Numbered from the stretch's first letter, positions 8,437-18,097 are shown. The stretch: 49,311 bases of DNA from an uncultured Methanobrevibacter sp. (GCA_902771225.1 CACXWH010000031.1:1-49311); one strand, 5' to 3'. Made by a program: numbers and translations. Notes: generated by a model not told the origin, from the sequence alone.

Positions 8437-8892
8437 TTACTCATCTCCTTTAATTAAATCATGGTCACGTGCGTAGTTTCTCATGTAAGATTTACTTCTG
8501 AAAGCTCCACCTTTAGCCATTTTATATAATTTACGGTAAGTGGTAGCATCAATAATTTCATCTTCACGCATTTCTTTAAGGTCTTTTCTTAAAGCTCTGA
8601 TTGTAGTCATCCATTGTTTTTTCTTAGGAGTACGAGCTTTTTTAGCCCCTTTTCTACTACCTGCACCTTTTCTTTTTCCTTTTTGCTTTTGTTCCGCGAT
8701 TTTTTTAGATCTGTAGCTACTAATACCTTTTTGAGGTTTTGCTTTAATAGCTCCATCATTAATTAACTGCATTACACCTTCTCTTGTAATAGCCATGGAA
8801 ATTTCTTCCATTCTTTCAGGGTCCATCCATACACGATTGAGCCCTACTTTAAGAATGCTTGCAGCTAATCTTTTTTGAGTTGTAAGATTCAT
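8437..8892 (-). CDS. rpl19e: Ribosomal protein L19e
   Basis: ATG 8892 (MNLTTQKRLAASILKVG) is preceded by GGAGG with a 9-base spacer, so the open frame upstream to 8937 is leader, not coding. The 151-residue protein is the archaeal/eukaryotic L19e with a long basic helix (about 55-90) reaching across the subunit surface. A 139-bp leader separates it from L32e. Confidence 0.95.
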   Translation of the reverse strand: MNLTTQKRLAASILKVGLNRVWMDPERMEEISMAITREGVMQLINDGAIKAKPQKGISSYRSKKIAEQKQKGKRKGAGSRKGAKKARTPKKKQWMTTIRALRKDLKEMREDEIIDATTYRKLYKMAKGGAFRSKSYMRNYARDHDLIKGDE

Positions 8893-9031
8893 ATATATAA
8901 TCCTCCATAATTCAGCATAGCTGATAAATTTAGACAAATAATCTAAATTCCCTTATTTTTATCTTTAATAGTTTTATATCAATTCATAAAAGCCCCGGAA
9001 TTGATTAAAACATATAAACATAATGCATAAT
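8893..9031 (-). promoter_or_regulatory. Leader between L32e and L19e with two inverted repeats
   Basis: This gap is unusually wide for the operon. It contains AATTTAGA (8927-8934)/TCTAAATT (8942-8949), a perfect 8-bp repeat with a 7-base loop, and ATCAATTC (8978-8985)/GAATTGAT (8998-9005), a perfect 8-bp repeat around a GC-rich CCCCG-containing loop. Both lie in the transcript upstream of the L19e ribosome binding site and could be processing or autoregulatory structures. Confidence 0.35.
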
Positions 9032-9367
9032 TTAAATATTTTTATTTAAAACTTTAATTCCTAACTCAGATGCTTTATCTAACATCATAAGTTTTTTTCT
9101 TTTACCAATAGAAGCACTGATTCTTGCAGCTTCAGTTTCTGGGTTTAAAGCTTCTAATTCTTTCATATTGTGAACAAGAACATCATTATAACCAGAAGGA
9201 TGTAAATTCCTTATAGCTCTAGGGGTTCTGTAACCAATAGCAGGCATGTCTGGTTTTCCTGCTTCATATCTTCTCATTTTACTAGTTTTACCTCTAGGGC
9301 GTCTCCATTTTATTCCAAGTTTTTTATAACGAGCATATTCTTGTCTTTTAAATCTTTTATTAGCCAT
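9032..9367 (-). CDS. rpl32e: Ribosomal protein L32e
   Basis: ATG 9367 (MANKRFKRQEYARYKK) follows GGTGAT. The 111-residue basic protein matches archaeal/eukaryotic L32e, with the core GIKWRRPRGKTSKMRRYEAG and the PAIGYRTPRAIRNLHPSG segment. It lies between L6 and L19e, its normal position. The 12 bases before it still hold the end of the disrupted L6 reading frame. Confidence 0.94.
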   Translation of the reverse strand: MANKRFKRQEYARYKKLGIKWRRPRGKTSKMRRYEAGKPDMPAIGYRTPRAIRNLHPSGYNDVLVHNMKELEALNPETEAARISASIGKRKKLMMLDKASELGIKVLNKNI

Positions 9368-9379
9368 AATAATCACCAA

Positions 9380-9771
9380 TTATTCTTTGCTAGTTAAGTA
9401 TATTCCATCTATCTTGGGTGTCTTTCCCCGAGGAAATTATCTATAGATACGATATCTTTTTCGACTTTTACAGTCATTGGAAAGTGAGCAAATACAATTT
9501 TCATATGATATTCAAAACCATCAGTAACACCAGTAATCATATTGTTAATGTGTGCTTTAGTGGTTCCAATCATTGCTTTATCTTTCTTTTTAGGAAATGC
9601 TGTTTCTAATACAACATTATCTTCATCTTTTTTAATACTTACATTAGGATAAGTAAATTTTCTGGAATCTTCTCCATTAGGTCCTTTTACAGTGACCATA
9701 TTATTTTCAATTATAACTTCGACGCCTTCAGGGATTTCAATTTCTTCCCTTATAGCTGCAGCTACTACCAT
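9380..9771 (-). pseudogene. rpl6: Ribosomal protein L6, shortened by an internal deletion
   Basis: Residues 1-120 are a normal archaeal L6 ([19 protein letters not shown] through NFLGERHPR), then TAG stops the frame at 9411-9409. Archaeal L6 is normally about 175-180 residues. Immediately after the stop, another frame reads DGIYLTSKE and ends with TAA at 9382-9380, which is the expected L6 C-terminus. So roughly 45-50 codons between GERHPR and DGIY are missing, with a frame change at the join. L6 stabilises the factor-binding region of the large subunit and has one copy, so loss of half of its second domain is surprising. An assembly or sequencing deletion is a real alternative. Confidence 0.8.
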
Positions 9772-9779
9772 TTTATCAC

Positions 9780-10172
9780 CTAATACATGTAAACCAACAA
9801 ACGTCCACCAATTCCTCTTTCTTTAGCCTCATAGTGAGTCATAATTCCTTCAGGAGTTGTGACGATTAAAATACCAAAGTTCTTTGCTGGCAAATATCTT
9901 TTCTCAAATTTCTCAAATTCATCTTTCTTTACAGCGTGACGAGGTTTGATAACACCACACTTGTTAATGTTACCTAATAATTCAACAGTGAATTTTCCTG
10001 CTCTATTGTCATCGATGTATTCAAAGTTACCAATATAATTCTCTTTTTGCATTGTGCTTAAAACTTCACCTATTAATTTTGAAGCTGGAGAAATAACACA
10101 AGAATCATTTACTTGTAATTCGTTATTTCTAATATTAGTTAAAGCATCTGCAAGAGGATCCATAAGACTCAT
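9780..10172 (-). CDS. rps8: Ribosomal protein S8
   Basis: The 130-residue protein binds the central domain of 16S rRNA. The N-terminal [15 protein letters not shown] and the C-terminal [20 protein letters not shown] are diagnostic. The neighbours are S14 upstream and L6 downstream. Confidence 0.96.
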   Translation of the reverse strand: MSLMDPLADALTNIRNNELQVNDSCVISPASKLIGEVLSTMQKENYIGNFEYIDDNRAGKFTVELLGNINKCGVIKPRHAVKKDEFEKFEKRYLPAKNFGILIVTTPEGIMTHYEAKERGIGGRLLVYMY

Positions 10173-10183
10173 ATCATAACACC

Positions 10184-10327
10184 TTAATTATATTTTTTAA
10201 ATCCGATTTTAGGAGCAATTTCCCTAAAACATTGTCTGCACAAATTTAATCCATATCTACTAATCATAGCAGAGTGATCTCCACAACGAGCACATTTTTT
10301 TGCTGCTTTTCCATATTTTCTTGGCAA
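10184..10327 (-). CDS. rps14: Ribosomal protein S14 (zinc form, TTG start)
   Basis: This short gene of 47 codons starts with TTG at 10327, one base after the L5 stop, with GGTGAT just upstream. The product reads (M)[19 protein letters not shown] and ends PKIGFKKYN. Cysteines 12/15 and 30/33 form the zinc site of the small archaeal S14. It fills the exact position expected between L5 and S8. It binds near the head of the 30S subunit. Confidence 0.95.
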   Translation of the reverse strand: MPRKYGKAAKKCARCGDHSAMISRYGLNLCRQCFREIAPKIGFKKYN

Positions 10328-10328
10328 A

Positions 10329-10850
10329 CTAATCACCTATTTCTGTTACATAATTAACATTAAAGTTTTCTTCCATGAATTTCATGGTTTCTTCTTTAGA
10401 AATTCTATGTTTTTGAGGAACTTTCTTTTGTTGAATTTTTCTTCTAGCTATCCTATAACCAGGTTTTTCAAAAGTAATTGAAACATTCATACCAAAAATA
10501 CCAATATCAGGATTATATTTCATTCCAGGAATATCAATATGTTCTTTAATACCGAATGAAAGGTTTCCTTGAGCATCAAATTGAGTAGGTTTAATGTTTC
10601 TACTAATTCCTTCTAAAACCATATCAATCGCTTTGTCAGCTTTTTCTCCACGTAAAGTTAATTTACATGCGATTGGTTGACGTTTTCTAATACCCCATTC
10701 TGGATTAGTTACTTTAGAGTAAGTTTTAACTGGGGTTTGATCAAACATTCCTTCTAAAAGTGTAATAGCACGTGATAATTTTTCACCAGCTTCTCCTACA
10801 CCAATACTGACAGTAGCTTTTTCAATTTTAACTTCATTCATTGGGTTCAT
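10329..10850 (-). CDS. rpl5: Ribosomal protein L5
   Basis: The 173-residue protein binds 5S rRNA and the P-site tRNA region. The [20 protein letters not shown] and [18 protein letters not shown] segments are typical of archaeal L5. Its ATG overlaps the S4e stop (ATGA), and the ribosome binding site GAGG lies in the last S4e codons. Confidence 0.95.
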   Translation of the reverse strand: MNPMNEVKIEKATVSIGVGEAGEKLSRAITLLEGMFDQTPVKTYSKVTNPEWGIRKRQPIACKLTLRGEKADKAIDMVLEGISRNIKPTQFDAQGNLSFGIKEHIDIPGMKYNPDIGIFGMNVSITFEKPGYRIARRKIQQKKVPQKHRISKEETMKFMEENFNVNYVTEIGD

Positions 10851-11575
10851 TTATTAACCTCCAATAAAGAAATTGCTGGAGCATCGCTACCAACTACAAA
10901 TGCATAATCTTTTAAAGTTAAAAATTCATCTTTAGCACTATTTTCAATAATAATAGTGTTTGGATTAGATGATTTATTTTCAATGATTTCACTTACAGTA
11001 CCTAATTCACCTGTGTGTTTACCACCAGTAACAAGAACAGTAGCACCAATTTCTAAAGGATAAACTTCATTAATTTCTTGTTCAGGTACTTTTAAACTGA
11101 TTACATCCCCAACATTATAATCATTTTCATCGAGAATGATATTTTTACCATCATGTAAGTTTAATTGAATTTTTCCACCTTTAATGGTAGATTTATTAAC
11201 AATTTTACTTAATTTAGAATCATTTTCATCAATCGGGTGTAATTGTAATCTTCCTTTAGTATCTAAAAGAACTCTATAAACTTCCTCAGTTTTTGGAATT
11301 TCAATGATATCTTGGAAACCAACTGGGAATTTATAATCTTTAACAACTCTGCCATCTACTAAAACATTACCTGAGTTAATAATCCTTTTAGCTTCTCTTG
11401 AATTATCAGCTAATTTTAAAACATCTCTTATAACTAAAGTTAATGGGATAGCATCAACAATAGCATGAGAACCTGCAGAAGGTTTTACTGTCCAGGTATC
11501 TTCTTTAGGATGAATAGGCCAAGTTTTAGGTGCTTTATATCTTTTAAGATGTTTTCTAGATCCCATTTTAGCCAT
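10847..11575 (-). CDS. rps4e: Ribosomal protein S4e
   Basis: The 242-residue protein is the archaeal/eukaryotic S4e. It has the N-terminal [17 protein letters not shown], an S4 RNA-binding domain at about 42-105 and a KOW-type segment ([14 protein letters not shown]) near residue 185. It follows L24 by one base. S4e is absent from bacterial spc operons. Confidence 0.95.
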   Translation of the reverse strand: MAKMGSRKHLKRYKAPKTWPIHPKEDTWTVKPSAGSHAIVDAIPLTLVIRDVLKLADNSREAKRIINSGNVLVDGRVVKDYKFPVGFQDIIEIPKTEEVYRVLLDTKGRLQLHPIDENDSKLSKIVNKSTIKGGKIQLNLHDGKNIILDENDYNVGDVISLKVPEQEINEVYPLEIGATVLVTGGKHTGELGTVSEIIENKSSNPNTIIIENSAKDEFLTLKDYAFVVGSDAPAISLLEVNK

Positions 11576-11576
11576 T

Positions 11577-11927
11577 TTAATTATCTCCTCTATTTTTTAT
11601 TCTTCTATCGTCTTTTGTATCAGCATCAATAATCATTAAGTTAGATGGATCAACTGGAAGGAAAACTGCAGTTCCGTCTGATTTTGATAATGTAACATCT
11701 TCAATAGTTACTTTATAAGAATTGTAATCAACATCGAGAATTTCTCCTTCATGTCCTTTAAAGTCTCCACGGAGAACTCTAACTTTATCTCCTGATCTTA
11801 CAGGTAAAGATCTTTTACCTAAATCTGCTCTTAAATCTTTACTTAAAGTAGCGCTTAAGTGTTTACCACGTGCATGAGCAGGAGCATTATAAAGAGCTTT
11901 TCTTTGTTTTCTTGGTTGTTTTGACAT
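11577..11927 (-). CDS. rpl24: Ribosomal protein L24
   Basis: The 116-residue protein is archaeal L24 (L26e type), an early assembly protein. The KOW motif [20 protein letters not shown] spans about 46-65. The N-terminal [19 protein letters not shown] is typical of the archaeal form. Confidence 0.95.
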   Translation of the reverse strand: MSKQPRKQRKALYNAPAHARGKHLSATLSKDLRADLGKRSLPVRSGDKVRVLRGDFKGHEGEILDVDYNSYKVTIEDVTLSKSDGTAVFLPVDPSNLMIIDADTKDDRRIKNRGDN

Positions 11928-11935
11928 TTTTTCAC

Positions 11936-12334
11936 CTATACTAAAATATTTGCTGCACTACCTACACTAGGCCATCTGTCAGCTGCTTCTTTAGCTACAG
12001 GACCTCTGATTTCAGACCCTTTTAATATTCCTTCAGGAGTAATAATAACAGCAGCATTATCTTCAAATTTAACACGAAGACCATCAGCACGTCTATATTC
12101 CTTTTTTTGTCTAATAACAACTGCGTTGACAATTTCTCTTCTCATATCAGCAGTTCCTTTTTTAACAGAAGCAACAACTAAATCTCCAACACCAGCAACG
12201 TCTAATCTTCTTCTTACCCCTTTAAATCCTTTTACGGAAATAATTTCGATTTCACGTGCACCAGTGTTATCAACACAATTGAGTCTAGCTCCAATTGGTA
12301 ATGCTTTAGATACACTAGATGTTAATGGTTTCAT
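11936..12334 (-). CDS. rpl14: Ribosomal protein L14
   Basis: The 132-residue protein lies at the subunit interface. The [20 protein letters not shown] and [15 protein letters not shown] motifs are the family signature. Order S17-L14-L24 is standard. Confidence 0.96.
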   Translation of the reverse strand: MKPLTSSVSKALPIGARLNCVDNTGAREIEIISVKGFKGVRRRLDVAGVGDLVVASVKKGTADMRREIVNAVVIRQKKEYRRADGLRVKFEDNAAVIITPEGILKGSEIRGPVAKEAADRWPSVGSAANILV

Positions 12335-12339
12335 ATTAT

Positions 12340-12657
12340 TTACTCTCCTTTAACCTCAACTAAAACAAAATGTTTAGTTTTACTTAATGGTCTGCATTCT
12401 GCAACTTTTACAGAATCACCAACATTCACATCTAAACAATCTGGTTTGTGAACATTGATTTTAGATTTTCTTTTTTCATATCTTTCATATTTTCTAATGA
12501 ATTTATAGTAACTACGTTCGACACTAATAGTCCTTTCTGCTTTGTTACTAACAACAACACCTTCAAGTACTTGACCTCTTACAGGTAAAGTCCCATGGAA
12601 AGGGCAGTTAGGATCATCGCATGTAGTTTCTGGTTCTTGAACATTAAGCCCAACCAT
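12340..12657 (-). CDS. rps17: Ribosomal protein S17
   Basis: The 105-residue protein is archaeal S17 (eukaryotic S11). The N-terminal extension [16 protein letters not shown] carries two Cys and a His. The OB-fold core contains the [19 protein letters not shown] signature. It begins 11 bp after the RNase P subunit gene. Confidence 0.95.
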   Translation of the reverse strand: MVGLNVQEPETTCDDPNCPFHGTLPVRGQVLEGVVVSNKAERTISVERSYYKFIRKYERYEKRKSKINVHKPDCLDVNVGDSVKVAECRPLSKTKHFVLVEVKGE

Positions 12658-12668
12658 ATTATCACCAT

Positions 12669-12944
12669 TTAAATTTTTTTAAACCTTTTTTTTATTCTAT
12701 CTTCAGGACGAATTGACAAAATATCACCAATCACTTCGACTTTTTCACCAGATGGAATTTCGAAAGTGAAAATTGAACCTTTTTTGGGAATTATTTTTTC
12801 CTGACCCTCAGATTCAATTTTAAAGGTATTTTTCGTCTCATCAATAATAATTCCATTTAAATTAAGAGATTTATCAGTCTTACTTTTCACATCAACAATT
12901 AATCCGATGAATTCATGATGCACCAAATTACTTGAATTAATCAT
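12669..12944 (-). CDS. rnp1: RNase P protein component 1 (Rpp29/Pop4)
   Basis: The 91-residue protein is the archaeal homologue of eukaryotic Rpp29, a protein subunit of the ribozyme that trims tRNA 5' ends. [18 protein letters not shown] and the Sm-like barrel pattern [14 protein letters not shown] are recognisable. In archaea it sits between the SUI1 factor and S17, as here. Confidence 0.92.
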   Translation of the reverse strand: MINSSNLVHHEFIGLIVDVKSKTDKSLNLNGIIIDETKNTFKIESEGQEKIIPKKGSIFTFEIPSGEKVEVIGDILSIRPEDRIKKRFKKI

Positions 12945-13023
12945 ATTCCCAAATCTCTTAACTAAAACATTTATAATAAATCATGCAGAAAAATTATAAA
13001 ATTTTATTGAATATATCGAAGGA

Positions 13024-13362
13024 TTATCTTCTTTTTTTATTATTTTTCTTTGATTCACGAATTTCAATTGTATCAGATGAGAAACCCATTTCAGATAAAA
13101 CTTCTTTGACCTTTACTTTATGGTCACCTTGAAGTTCTATTTGACTATTCTTAGCGGTTCCACCACAAGCACATTTAGCTTTAAGAGTTTTAGTAAGCTC
13201 TTTGATATCAATATCATGTTCATCGATACCTTCGATAATAGTCATGAGTTTTCCAAATCTTCTTCTAACTGTAAAAACTTTAACAGTCTGAACTTCACGT
13301 GCAATTTCTTCACAAACACAAAGTTCCTCAGGAAGCCCACACACATCACAGATTTTTGACAT
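13024..13362 (-). CDS. Translation initiation factor aIF1 (SUI1/YciH)
   Basis: The 112-residue protein has an N-terminal Cys pair region ([13 protein letters not shown]) and the SUI1 fold ([45 protein letters not shown]). It monitors start-codon pairing on the small subunit. It follows L29 with no gap, a conserved archaeal arrangement. Confidence 0.94.
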   Translation of the reverse strand: MSKICDVCGLPEELCVCEEIAREVQTVKVFTVRRRFGKLMTIIEGIDEHDIDIKELTKTLKAKCACGGTAKNSQIELQGDHKVKVKEVLSEMGFSSDTIEIRESKKNNKKRR

Positions 13363-13569
13363 TTAATTCTCCTTCTGTTTTTCATTCAATATTGTAAGAA
13401 CACGAGCAATTGTTCTTTTTAATTCTCTAATTTTTCCAGGGTTTTCATTAACCCCAGCAGCTGCACTTTTAGAAACATTTTTGGATAATTCAGTTCTGAG
13501 TTCAACTAATTTTTCTTGAATCTCATCAACTTCCATGTCCCAAATTTCTTTACTTCTTAAAATCGCCAT
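13363..13569 (-). CDS. rpl29: Ribosomal protein L29
   Basis: This 68-residue two-helix protein lies at the polypeptide exit tunnel. The pattern LRSKEIWDMEVDEIQEKLVE followed by PGKIRELKRTIARVLTIL is typical. Its stop is adjacent to the SUI1 start. Confidence 0.94.
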   Translation of the reverse strand: MAILRSKEIWDMEVDEIQEKLVELRTELSKNVSKSAAAGVNENPGKIRELKRTIARVLTILNEKQKEN

Positions 13570-13604
13570 TGTTCCAACTCTTTTAAGATAATTAAATTTA
13601 GTAT

Positions 13605-14390
13605 TTAACTATCATCTTCTTCTACTTCTTCAGTAGCTTCTTCTTCGACAACTTCTTCCACAACTTCTTCTACAACTTCTTCTAATTCCTCTAAATCTTC
13701 GATTTCTTCGACGACTTCTTCCTCTTCGATGATTACTTCAGTTTCAATATCGATTTCTTCTTCAATAACTTCACCATCTTCTTCTTCGATGATCATTTTA
13801 GGAGGAAGAATTTCAACGGAATCAGGTAAGACAGTTTCTGGAGGCATAATTCTTACATAAATACCTAATACACCAGGTTTTAATTGAACAGTTGCAAAAC
13901 CTTCTTCAACTAATCTGATTGAAGGTTCACCACATTTTTTAATGTATCCTTCAACGAATTTAGCTACAGCAGATCTTGAACCTCTGATTTTACCAGAAAT
14001 AGTAACTTCCACACCTTGAGCTCCTGCTCCCATAATTCTACGAATAGTGGAATAAGCAACTCTTCTGAAGTGCATACCTCTTTGTAACATGTTAGCTATT
14101 TTATAAGCCATGATTTTAGGGTTAAGTTCAGGAACAGCAACTTCTTTAACTTCAATTTGAGGATTATCTAATCCAAATTCGTTTTTAAGAGTATTGGTGA
14201 TGGACCTGACATTTTTTCCACCTCTACCAATAACCATACCTGGTCTTTCAGCATAAACAATAACCATAGTACCTAAAGGTGTAATTTGAACATCCATACC
14301 TCCGTATCCTGCTCTTTCAAGTTCTTTTTCTAAGTATTCGTCAATTCTGGTTCTTCTAAGGCCCTCTGTGACAAAATCTTTTTCTATCAT
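13605..14390 (-). CDS. rps3: Ribosomal protein S3 with a long acidic C-terminal tail
   Basis: Residues 1 to about 195 are a normal S3 with the KH loop GRGG at 55-58 and the mRNA-channel domain after it. About 62 residues at the end, from roughly 200, are almost entirely Glu, Asp, Val and Ile, with EEVVEE-type repeats. Such tails are known in some methanogen S3 proteins, but the function is unclear. The start ATG shares a base with the L22 stop (TAATG), suggesting coupling. Confidence 0.95.
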   Translation of the reverse strand: MIEKDFVTEGLRRTRIDEYLEKELERAGYGGMDVQITPLGTMVIVYAERPGMVIGRGGKNVRSITNTLKNEFGLDNPQIEVKEVAVPELNPKIMAYKIANMLQRGMHFRRVAYSTIRRIMGAGAQGVEVTISGKIRGSRSAVAKFVEGYIKKCGEPSIRLVEEGFATVQLKPGVLGIYVRIMPPETVLPDSVEILPPKMIIEEEDGEVIEEEIDIETEVIIEEEEVVEEIEDLEELEEVVEEVVEEVVEEEATEEVEEDDS

Positions 14391-14857
14391 TAGTTAGCCT
14401 CCTGTAAAACTATTTGAATGTGAGTTGTAGGTGTATTGAAAGGAGTCATTCTACCGAATGCCCTAGGGATGTAACCTCTAATAACAATACCTCTGTGGCT
14501 TGAGATATGATCAATGAATAATTTCTCAGTGTCCATACCTTTATATTCTGCATTAGCTTCAGCATTTTCCAATACTTTTAATATTTGTTCTGCAGCTTTG
14601 ACAGGATATCTACCGCTAGGCCATCCTTCTTGTCCTTTTCTGTGTCCAACACCTTTATTGTGTCTTTTGAAAGGAACAGATTTTTTCATTTCAATAACAT
14701 CTTCTAAATAAACTTTAGCTTTAGCAACGTCCATTCCTCTTATTGCGTTACAAATTTCAACACTGTGTTTTGGGGAAATCTTGAGAGATTTTGCCATAGC
14801 ACGTGCAGTTTTTGCTTCGTCAACATCTTTATTATAAGCATATTTATTATTAGCCAT
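14390..14857 (-). CDS. rpl22: Ribosomal protein L22
   Basis: The 155-residue protein lines the exit tunnel. The archaeal signature [20 protein letters not shown] and the C-terminal [19 protein letters not shown] are present. It lies between S19 and S3. Confidence 0.95.
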   Translation of the reverse strand: MANNKYAYNKDVDEAKTARAMAKSLKISPKHSVEICNAIRGMDVAKAKVYLEDVIEMKKSVPFKRHNKGVGHRKGQEGWPSGRYPVKAAEQILKVLENAEANAEYKGMDTEKLFIDHISSHRGIVIRGYIPRAFGRMTPFNTPTTHIQIVLQEAN

Positions 14858-14869
14858 GATCTAATCTCC

Positions 14870-15280
14870 TTATTTAAGTGGTACGAACATTGATGATCTT
14901 GTAGCTCCCATACCTGGGTCCCCATGTTGAACTCTTTGTCTAGTTGGAGCAAATTCACCAAAGTAATGGCCAAGCATTTCTGGTGTAATTTTAACTTCAA
15001 CAAAATTGTGTCCATCATAAATACCGAAAGTAGTTCCAACCATTTCAGGTATAACAATCATATCTCTACAATGGGTCCTTACAACAACAGGACGACCATC
15101 TTTAGTTCCTTCTTTATTCAACTTTCTCATTTTATCCAAAACTTTTTGTTGTCTTGGTAAGAATCCTCTCTTTAAAGATCTTCTTTGTCTTGCAGGATAT
15201 AATTTCATAACTTCCTCTAAAGACATTTCTTGTAATTCTTCAAGAGTATAACCTTTATATTTAAAAACTTTTCTTGCCAA
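14870..15280 (-). CDS. rps19: Ribosomal protein S19
   Basis: The 136-residue archaeal S19 (eukaryotic S15) contains the [20 protein letters not shown] and [11 protein letters not shown] motifs near the C-terminus, which contact the decoding side of the 30S head. The N-terminal extension ([14 protein letters not shown]) is typical of archaea. Confidence 0.95.
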   Translation of the reverse strand: MARKVFKYKGYTLEELQEMSLEEVMKLYPARQRRSLKRGFLPRQQKVLDKMRKLNKEGTKDGRPVVVRTHCRDMIVIPEMVGTTFGIYDGHNFVEVKITPEMLGHYFGEFAPTRQRVQHGDPGMGATRSSMFVPLK

Positions 15281-15295
15281 TGAAACACCCTCTAT

Positions 15296-16021
15296 CTATC
15301 TTTTTAATCCAGTTCTTCTAGCTGCAATTGAACCAACTTTCCTTCCTGGTGGTGCATGTCTTGAAATAGTAGTAGGACGACCAGGATGTTGTCTGTTACC
15401 TCCCCCGTGAGGGTGATCTACTGCGTTCATTGCTACTCCTCTAACAGTCATACATTTCTTACCTTTAGCTTTAAGAGCATGCCATCTTTTACCTGCTTTA
15501 AGATAAGGTTTATCTTTTCTACCTCCACCGGCTACAACACCGATACTTGCACGACAATTAGGGTTTAAATATTTTAATTCACCAGATGGTAATTCAACAA
15601 CAGTTTGATTTGCATCGTGAGTAATTAAAGAAGCATAAGTTCCAGAAGATCTTACGAAACGACCACCGTCTCCAGGAGTATTTTCAATATCGTAAATTGG
15701 AGTACCTTCAGGAATTTCAGCGAGTGGTAAGGTGTTACCAAATTTAATAGGTGCAGAAATACCGCATTCAATTTCATCATCTACTTGAATACTTTCAGGT
15801 GCTAAGATAAATTTCTTTTCTCCATTTTCGAATTTGACTTCTGCAATAGGAGCGGTTCTTGCTGGGTCATGTACAATATCAATGACTTTACCTTTAATAC
15901 TACCTTCTTTTTCTAATGCATCGAAAGATCTGTATCTAATTTTATCTTTAAAACGATGAGAAGCAACACGATGAGTAGGAGTTCCTTTACCTCTTCTTTG
16001 ATGTATTAATCGTTTTCCCAT
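15296..16021 (-). CDS. rpl2: Ribosomal protein L2
   Basis: The 241-residue protein contacts the peptidyl-transferase region. The conserved VAMNAVDHPHGGGNRQHPGR carries the functionally important His, and the N-terminal RLIHQRRGKGTPTHR is the archaeal form. Confidence 0.96.
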   Translation of the reverse strand: MGKRLIHQRRGKGTPTHRVASHRFKDKIRYRSFDALEKEGSIKGKVIDIVHDPARTAPIAEVKFENGEKKFILAPESIQVDDEIECGISAPIKFGNTLPLAEIPEGTPIYDIENTPGDGGRFVRSSGTYASLITHDANQTVVELPSGELKYLNPNCRASIGVVAGGGRKDKPYLKAGKRWHALKAKGKKCMTVRGVAMNAVDHPHGGGNRQHPGRPTTISRHAPPGRKVGSIAARRTGLKR

Positions 16022-16033
16022 TCAAATTCCTCC

Positions 16034-16294
16034 TTAGAATACTCCTATTCTGACAGCAAGTTCTTCTGCCATTTCTTCTTCTACAAGTTTAATATATGCT
16101 ACTTTTTCACCTTTAGGAGTAATGTGAGTGTTAACTCTTTCTACTTCCTCTTCGTATAAGTCTACAAAAGCTCTTTTGATTTGCATTTTGTTAGCGCTAC
16201 GACGTACGACGAAAGCAATTTCATTATTTTCATCGATTAAATTCATGGTTTTTTCAGTAACATGAGGTTTAATAATAATTGAGTATGAATCCAT
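16034..16294 (-). CDS. rpl23: Ribosomal protein L23
   Basis: ATG 16294 (MDSYSIIIKPHVTEKTMNL) is preceded by GGTGAT, giving 86 residues. L23 sits at the tunnel exit and docks SRP and the translocon. The PHVTEKTMNLID motif is diagnostic. Confidence 0.95.
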   Translation of the reverse strand: MDSYSIIIKPHVTEKTMNLIDENNEIAFVVRRSANKMQIKRAFVDLYEEEVERVNTHITPKGEKVAYIKLVEEEMAEELAVRIGVF

Positions 16295-16319
16295 AATAAT
16301 CACCTTAATTTATCCAAAA

Positions 16320-17084
16320 TTATTGGAATAAACCTCCTAACTTTTCTACAGCAGATTTAGTGTAAATAGTAAGTCTTCCAGCGTGAGTACCTGGTGCTAA
16401 TAATTCTGCGTTTAAGTTTTCAACAACTACAACGTCAACACCAGCGTGGTTTCTTGCACCTAAGCTGATACCATCATCTTCACCAACAACTAAAAGAGGT
16501 CCTTTTACTTTTTTGTATTTTCTTCCTCTTGTTTTACCTCTACCTGCTCTTATTCTTTTACCTTCTTTTGCACGAATGATATCATCATAAACTCCTAAAC
16601 TTTGGAAAATTTCACGAGTTTGTTTAGTAGTTTTTACAGAACAGATTTCATCTTCAACAATGATAGGCACTTGTTCTAAATCGTCAACTTTGTGACCTCT
16701 ATTTTCAACAAGTTCTTTATCAGTTGTTGCTGCAACTGCAGATCTAATTGCAAATCTTCTTTCTTTTATATTGATTTTTTCATGATGATTTTTCTCAGCT
16801 CTTGTTGGGTGAGCTTGTCTACCACCAATAGCCATTGGTACAAAAGCTGCTCTGGAACCGTTTTTAATCCTAGGAACTCTAGCAGTACCTCTACCTGAAC
16901 CCCAACCTTTAGCGGAAGTTCTTTTACCTGCCATAGGATCATTACCCCATGGTTGTACTCTAGCAGATTGTGCTGATAAAACAGCCCTTTTGATTAAATC
17001 TGGCCTATATACTTCATCAAAAATAGCAGGAAGTTCCATTTCTTCTTTGACTTCCCCGTTAATAGAATAAACATTAGCCTTCAT
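16320..17084 (-). CDS. rpl4: Ribosomal protein L4
   Basis: The 254-residue archaeal/eukaryotic L4 has the basic loop QPWGNDPMAGKRTSAKGWGS, which reaches into the tunnel, and an RAGRGKTRGRKYKKVKGPLL segment. It lies 2 bp after L3. Confidence 0.96.
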   Translation of the reverse strand: MKANVYSINGEVKEEMELPAIFDEVYRPDLIKRAVLSAQSARVQPWGNDPMAGKRTSAKGWGSGRGTARVPRIKNGSRAAFVPMAIGGRQAHPTRAEKNHHEKINIKERRFAIRSAVAATTDKELVENRGHKVDDLEQVPIIVEDEICSVKTTKQTREIFQSLGVYDDIIRAKEGKRIRAGRGKTRGRKYKKVKGPLLVVGEDDGISLGARNHAGVDVVVVENLNAELLAPGTHAGRLTIYTKSAVEKLGGLFQ

Positions 17085-17086
17085 GA

Positions 17087-18097
17087 TTATACCCCTTGTT
17101 TAGATTTTGTACTTATGTAGTTGATTTGAGGTATATCCTCAGATTTCTTAGTAGGTCTAATTGCTTGTCTTAAAATAACTAATCTTTTAGATGGTCCTGG
17201 AACGGAACCTTTAATTAAGATATAATCATTTTTAACGAGACCATATTTAATAAATCCACCGTCAGGGTTGATTTGATCAACTTCATCAGCAGATGCAATT
17301 TTTAAAACTTTTTTATTGAATTCAGTCCTTTTATGGTATCCCATTTGTCCTGCTTGTGCTACAGTCCACATAGTTCTGCTTGGAGTCCAAGGACCAATTG
17401 AACCAACATGTCTTCCTTTACCACTTCTAGTAGCTTTACCATATTGAATTCTAATATTCCATCTTTTAACTACACCTTGGAATCCTTTTCCTTTTGTAGT
17501 TGCTATTGCATCAACAAATTGACCTTCATTTAAGATGTCACTAGCTTTTACTTCATTACCTAATAATTCTAAAGCAGTATTTAATTTTTCTTCAGCATTT
17601 GCGCCTCCAATACCACATTCAAATATGTCTGGTTTTTTCTTAGGTACGCTAGTCACTTTTGGATTGGTGTGTACTAAGACTTTGATATCTTCTGTGCGAT
17701 CTAAAACACCTTGTATTTTTGCAATAGCTTCAGATTTATTGTATTCTTTAGGAAGTGAAATTTTCCTAGATAATTCTTCATCCAAATTATCTGCAAGTAC
17801 TTCGGTGATTACTTTCAATCCACGAGAAGTTTTTTCGTATGCTCTAATACCCATTACTACGACAGGAGGGACTTCCAAAACAGTAACTGGAGTGAAAACT
17901 TCCATACCATTAGTTGGAGAGTTTTTGTCAGCATCAGTGACTAAAGCATGAGTCATACCGACTTTATACCCTGCGAGGCCTAGTAATTTAGGTTCATCAT
18001 TTTGCGGCCAAGCCTTTACTCTAGGGGTTTCTTTTGCTGCTCTTTTCCTTGGACTGTAAGCAACAGACCCTTTTCTTGGCTGGTGATGTCTTACCAT
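17087..18097 (-). CDS. rpl3: Ribosomal protein L3
   Basis: The 336-residue archaeal L3 contains TTKGKGFQGVVKRWNI and GKGRHVGSIGPWTPSRTMW, the loop near the peptidyl-transferase centre. The ribosome binding site AAGGAGG lies 8 bases before ATG 18097. It is the first ribosomal-protein gene of the cluster, and a 322-bp gap precedes it. Confidence 0.96.
   Translation of the reverse strand: MVRHHQPRKGSVAYSPRKRAAKETPRVKAWPQNDEPKLLGLAGYKVGMTHALVTDADKNSPTNGMEVFTPVTVLEVPPVVVMGIRAYEKTSRGLKVITEVLADNLDEELSRKISLPKEYNKSEAIAKIQGVLDRTEDIKVLVHTNPKVTSVPKKKPDIFECGIGGANAEEKLNTALELLGNEVKASDILNEGQFVDAIATTKGKGFQGVVKRWNIRIQYGKATRSGKGRHVGSIGPWTPSRTMWTVAQAGQMGYHKRTEFNKKVLKIASADEVDQINPDGGFIKYGLVKNDYILIKGSVPGPSKRLVILRQAIRPTKKSEDIPQINYISTKSKQGV

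Noticed and set aside
8893-8937. Upstream extension of L19e from a TTG start at 8937
   Set aside because: GGAGG directly precedes ATG 8892 and the protein from there matches the family N-terminus.
17535-17951. 138-codon open frame opposite L3
   Set aside because: It is the complement of conserved L3 codons and has no independent support.
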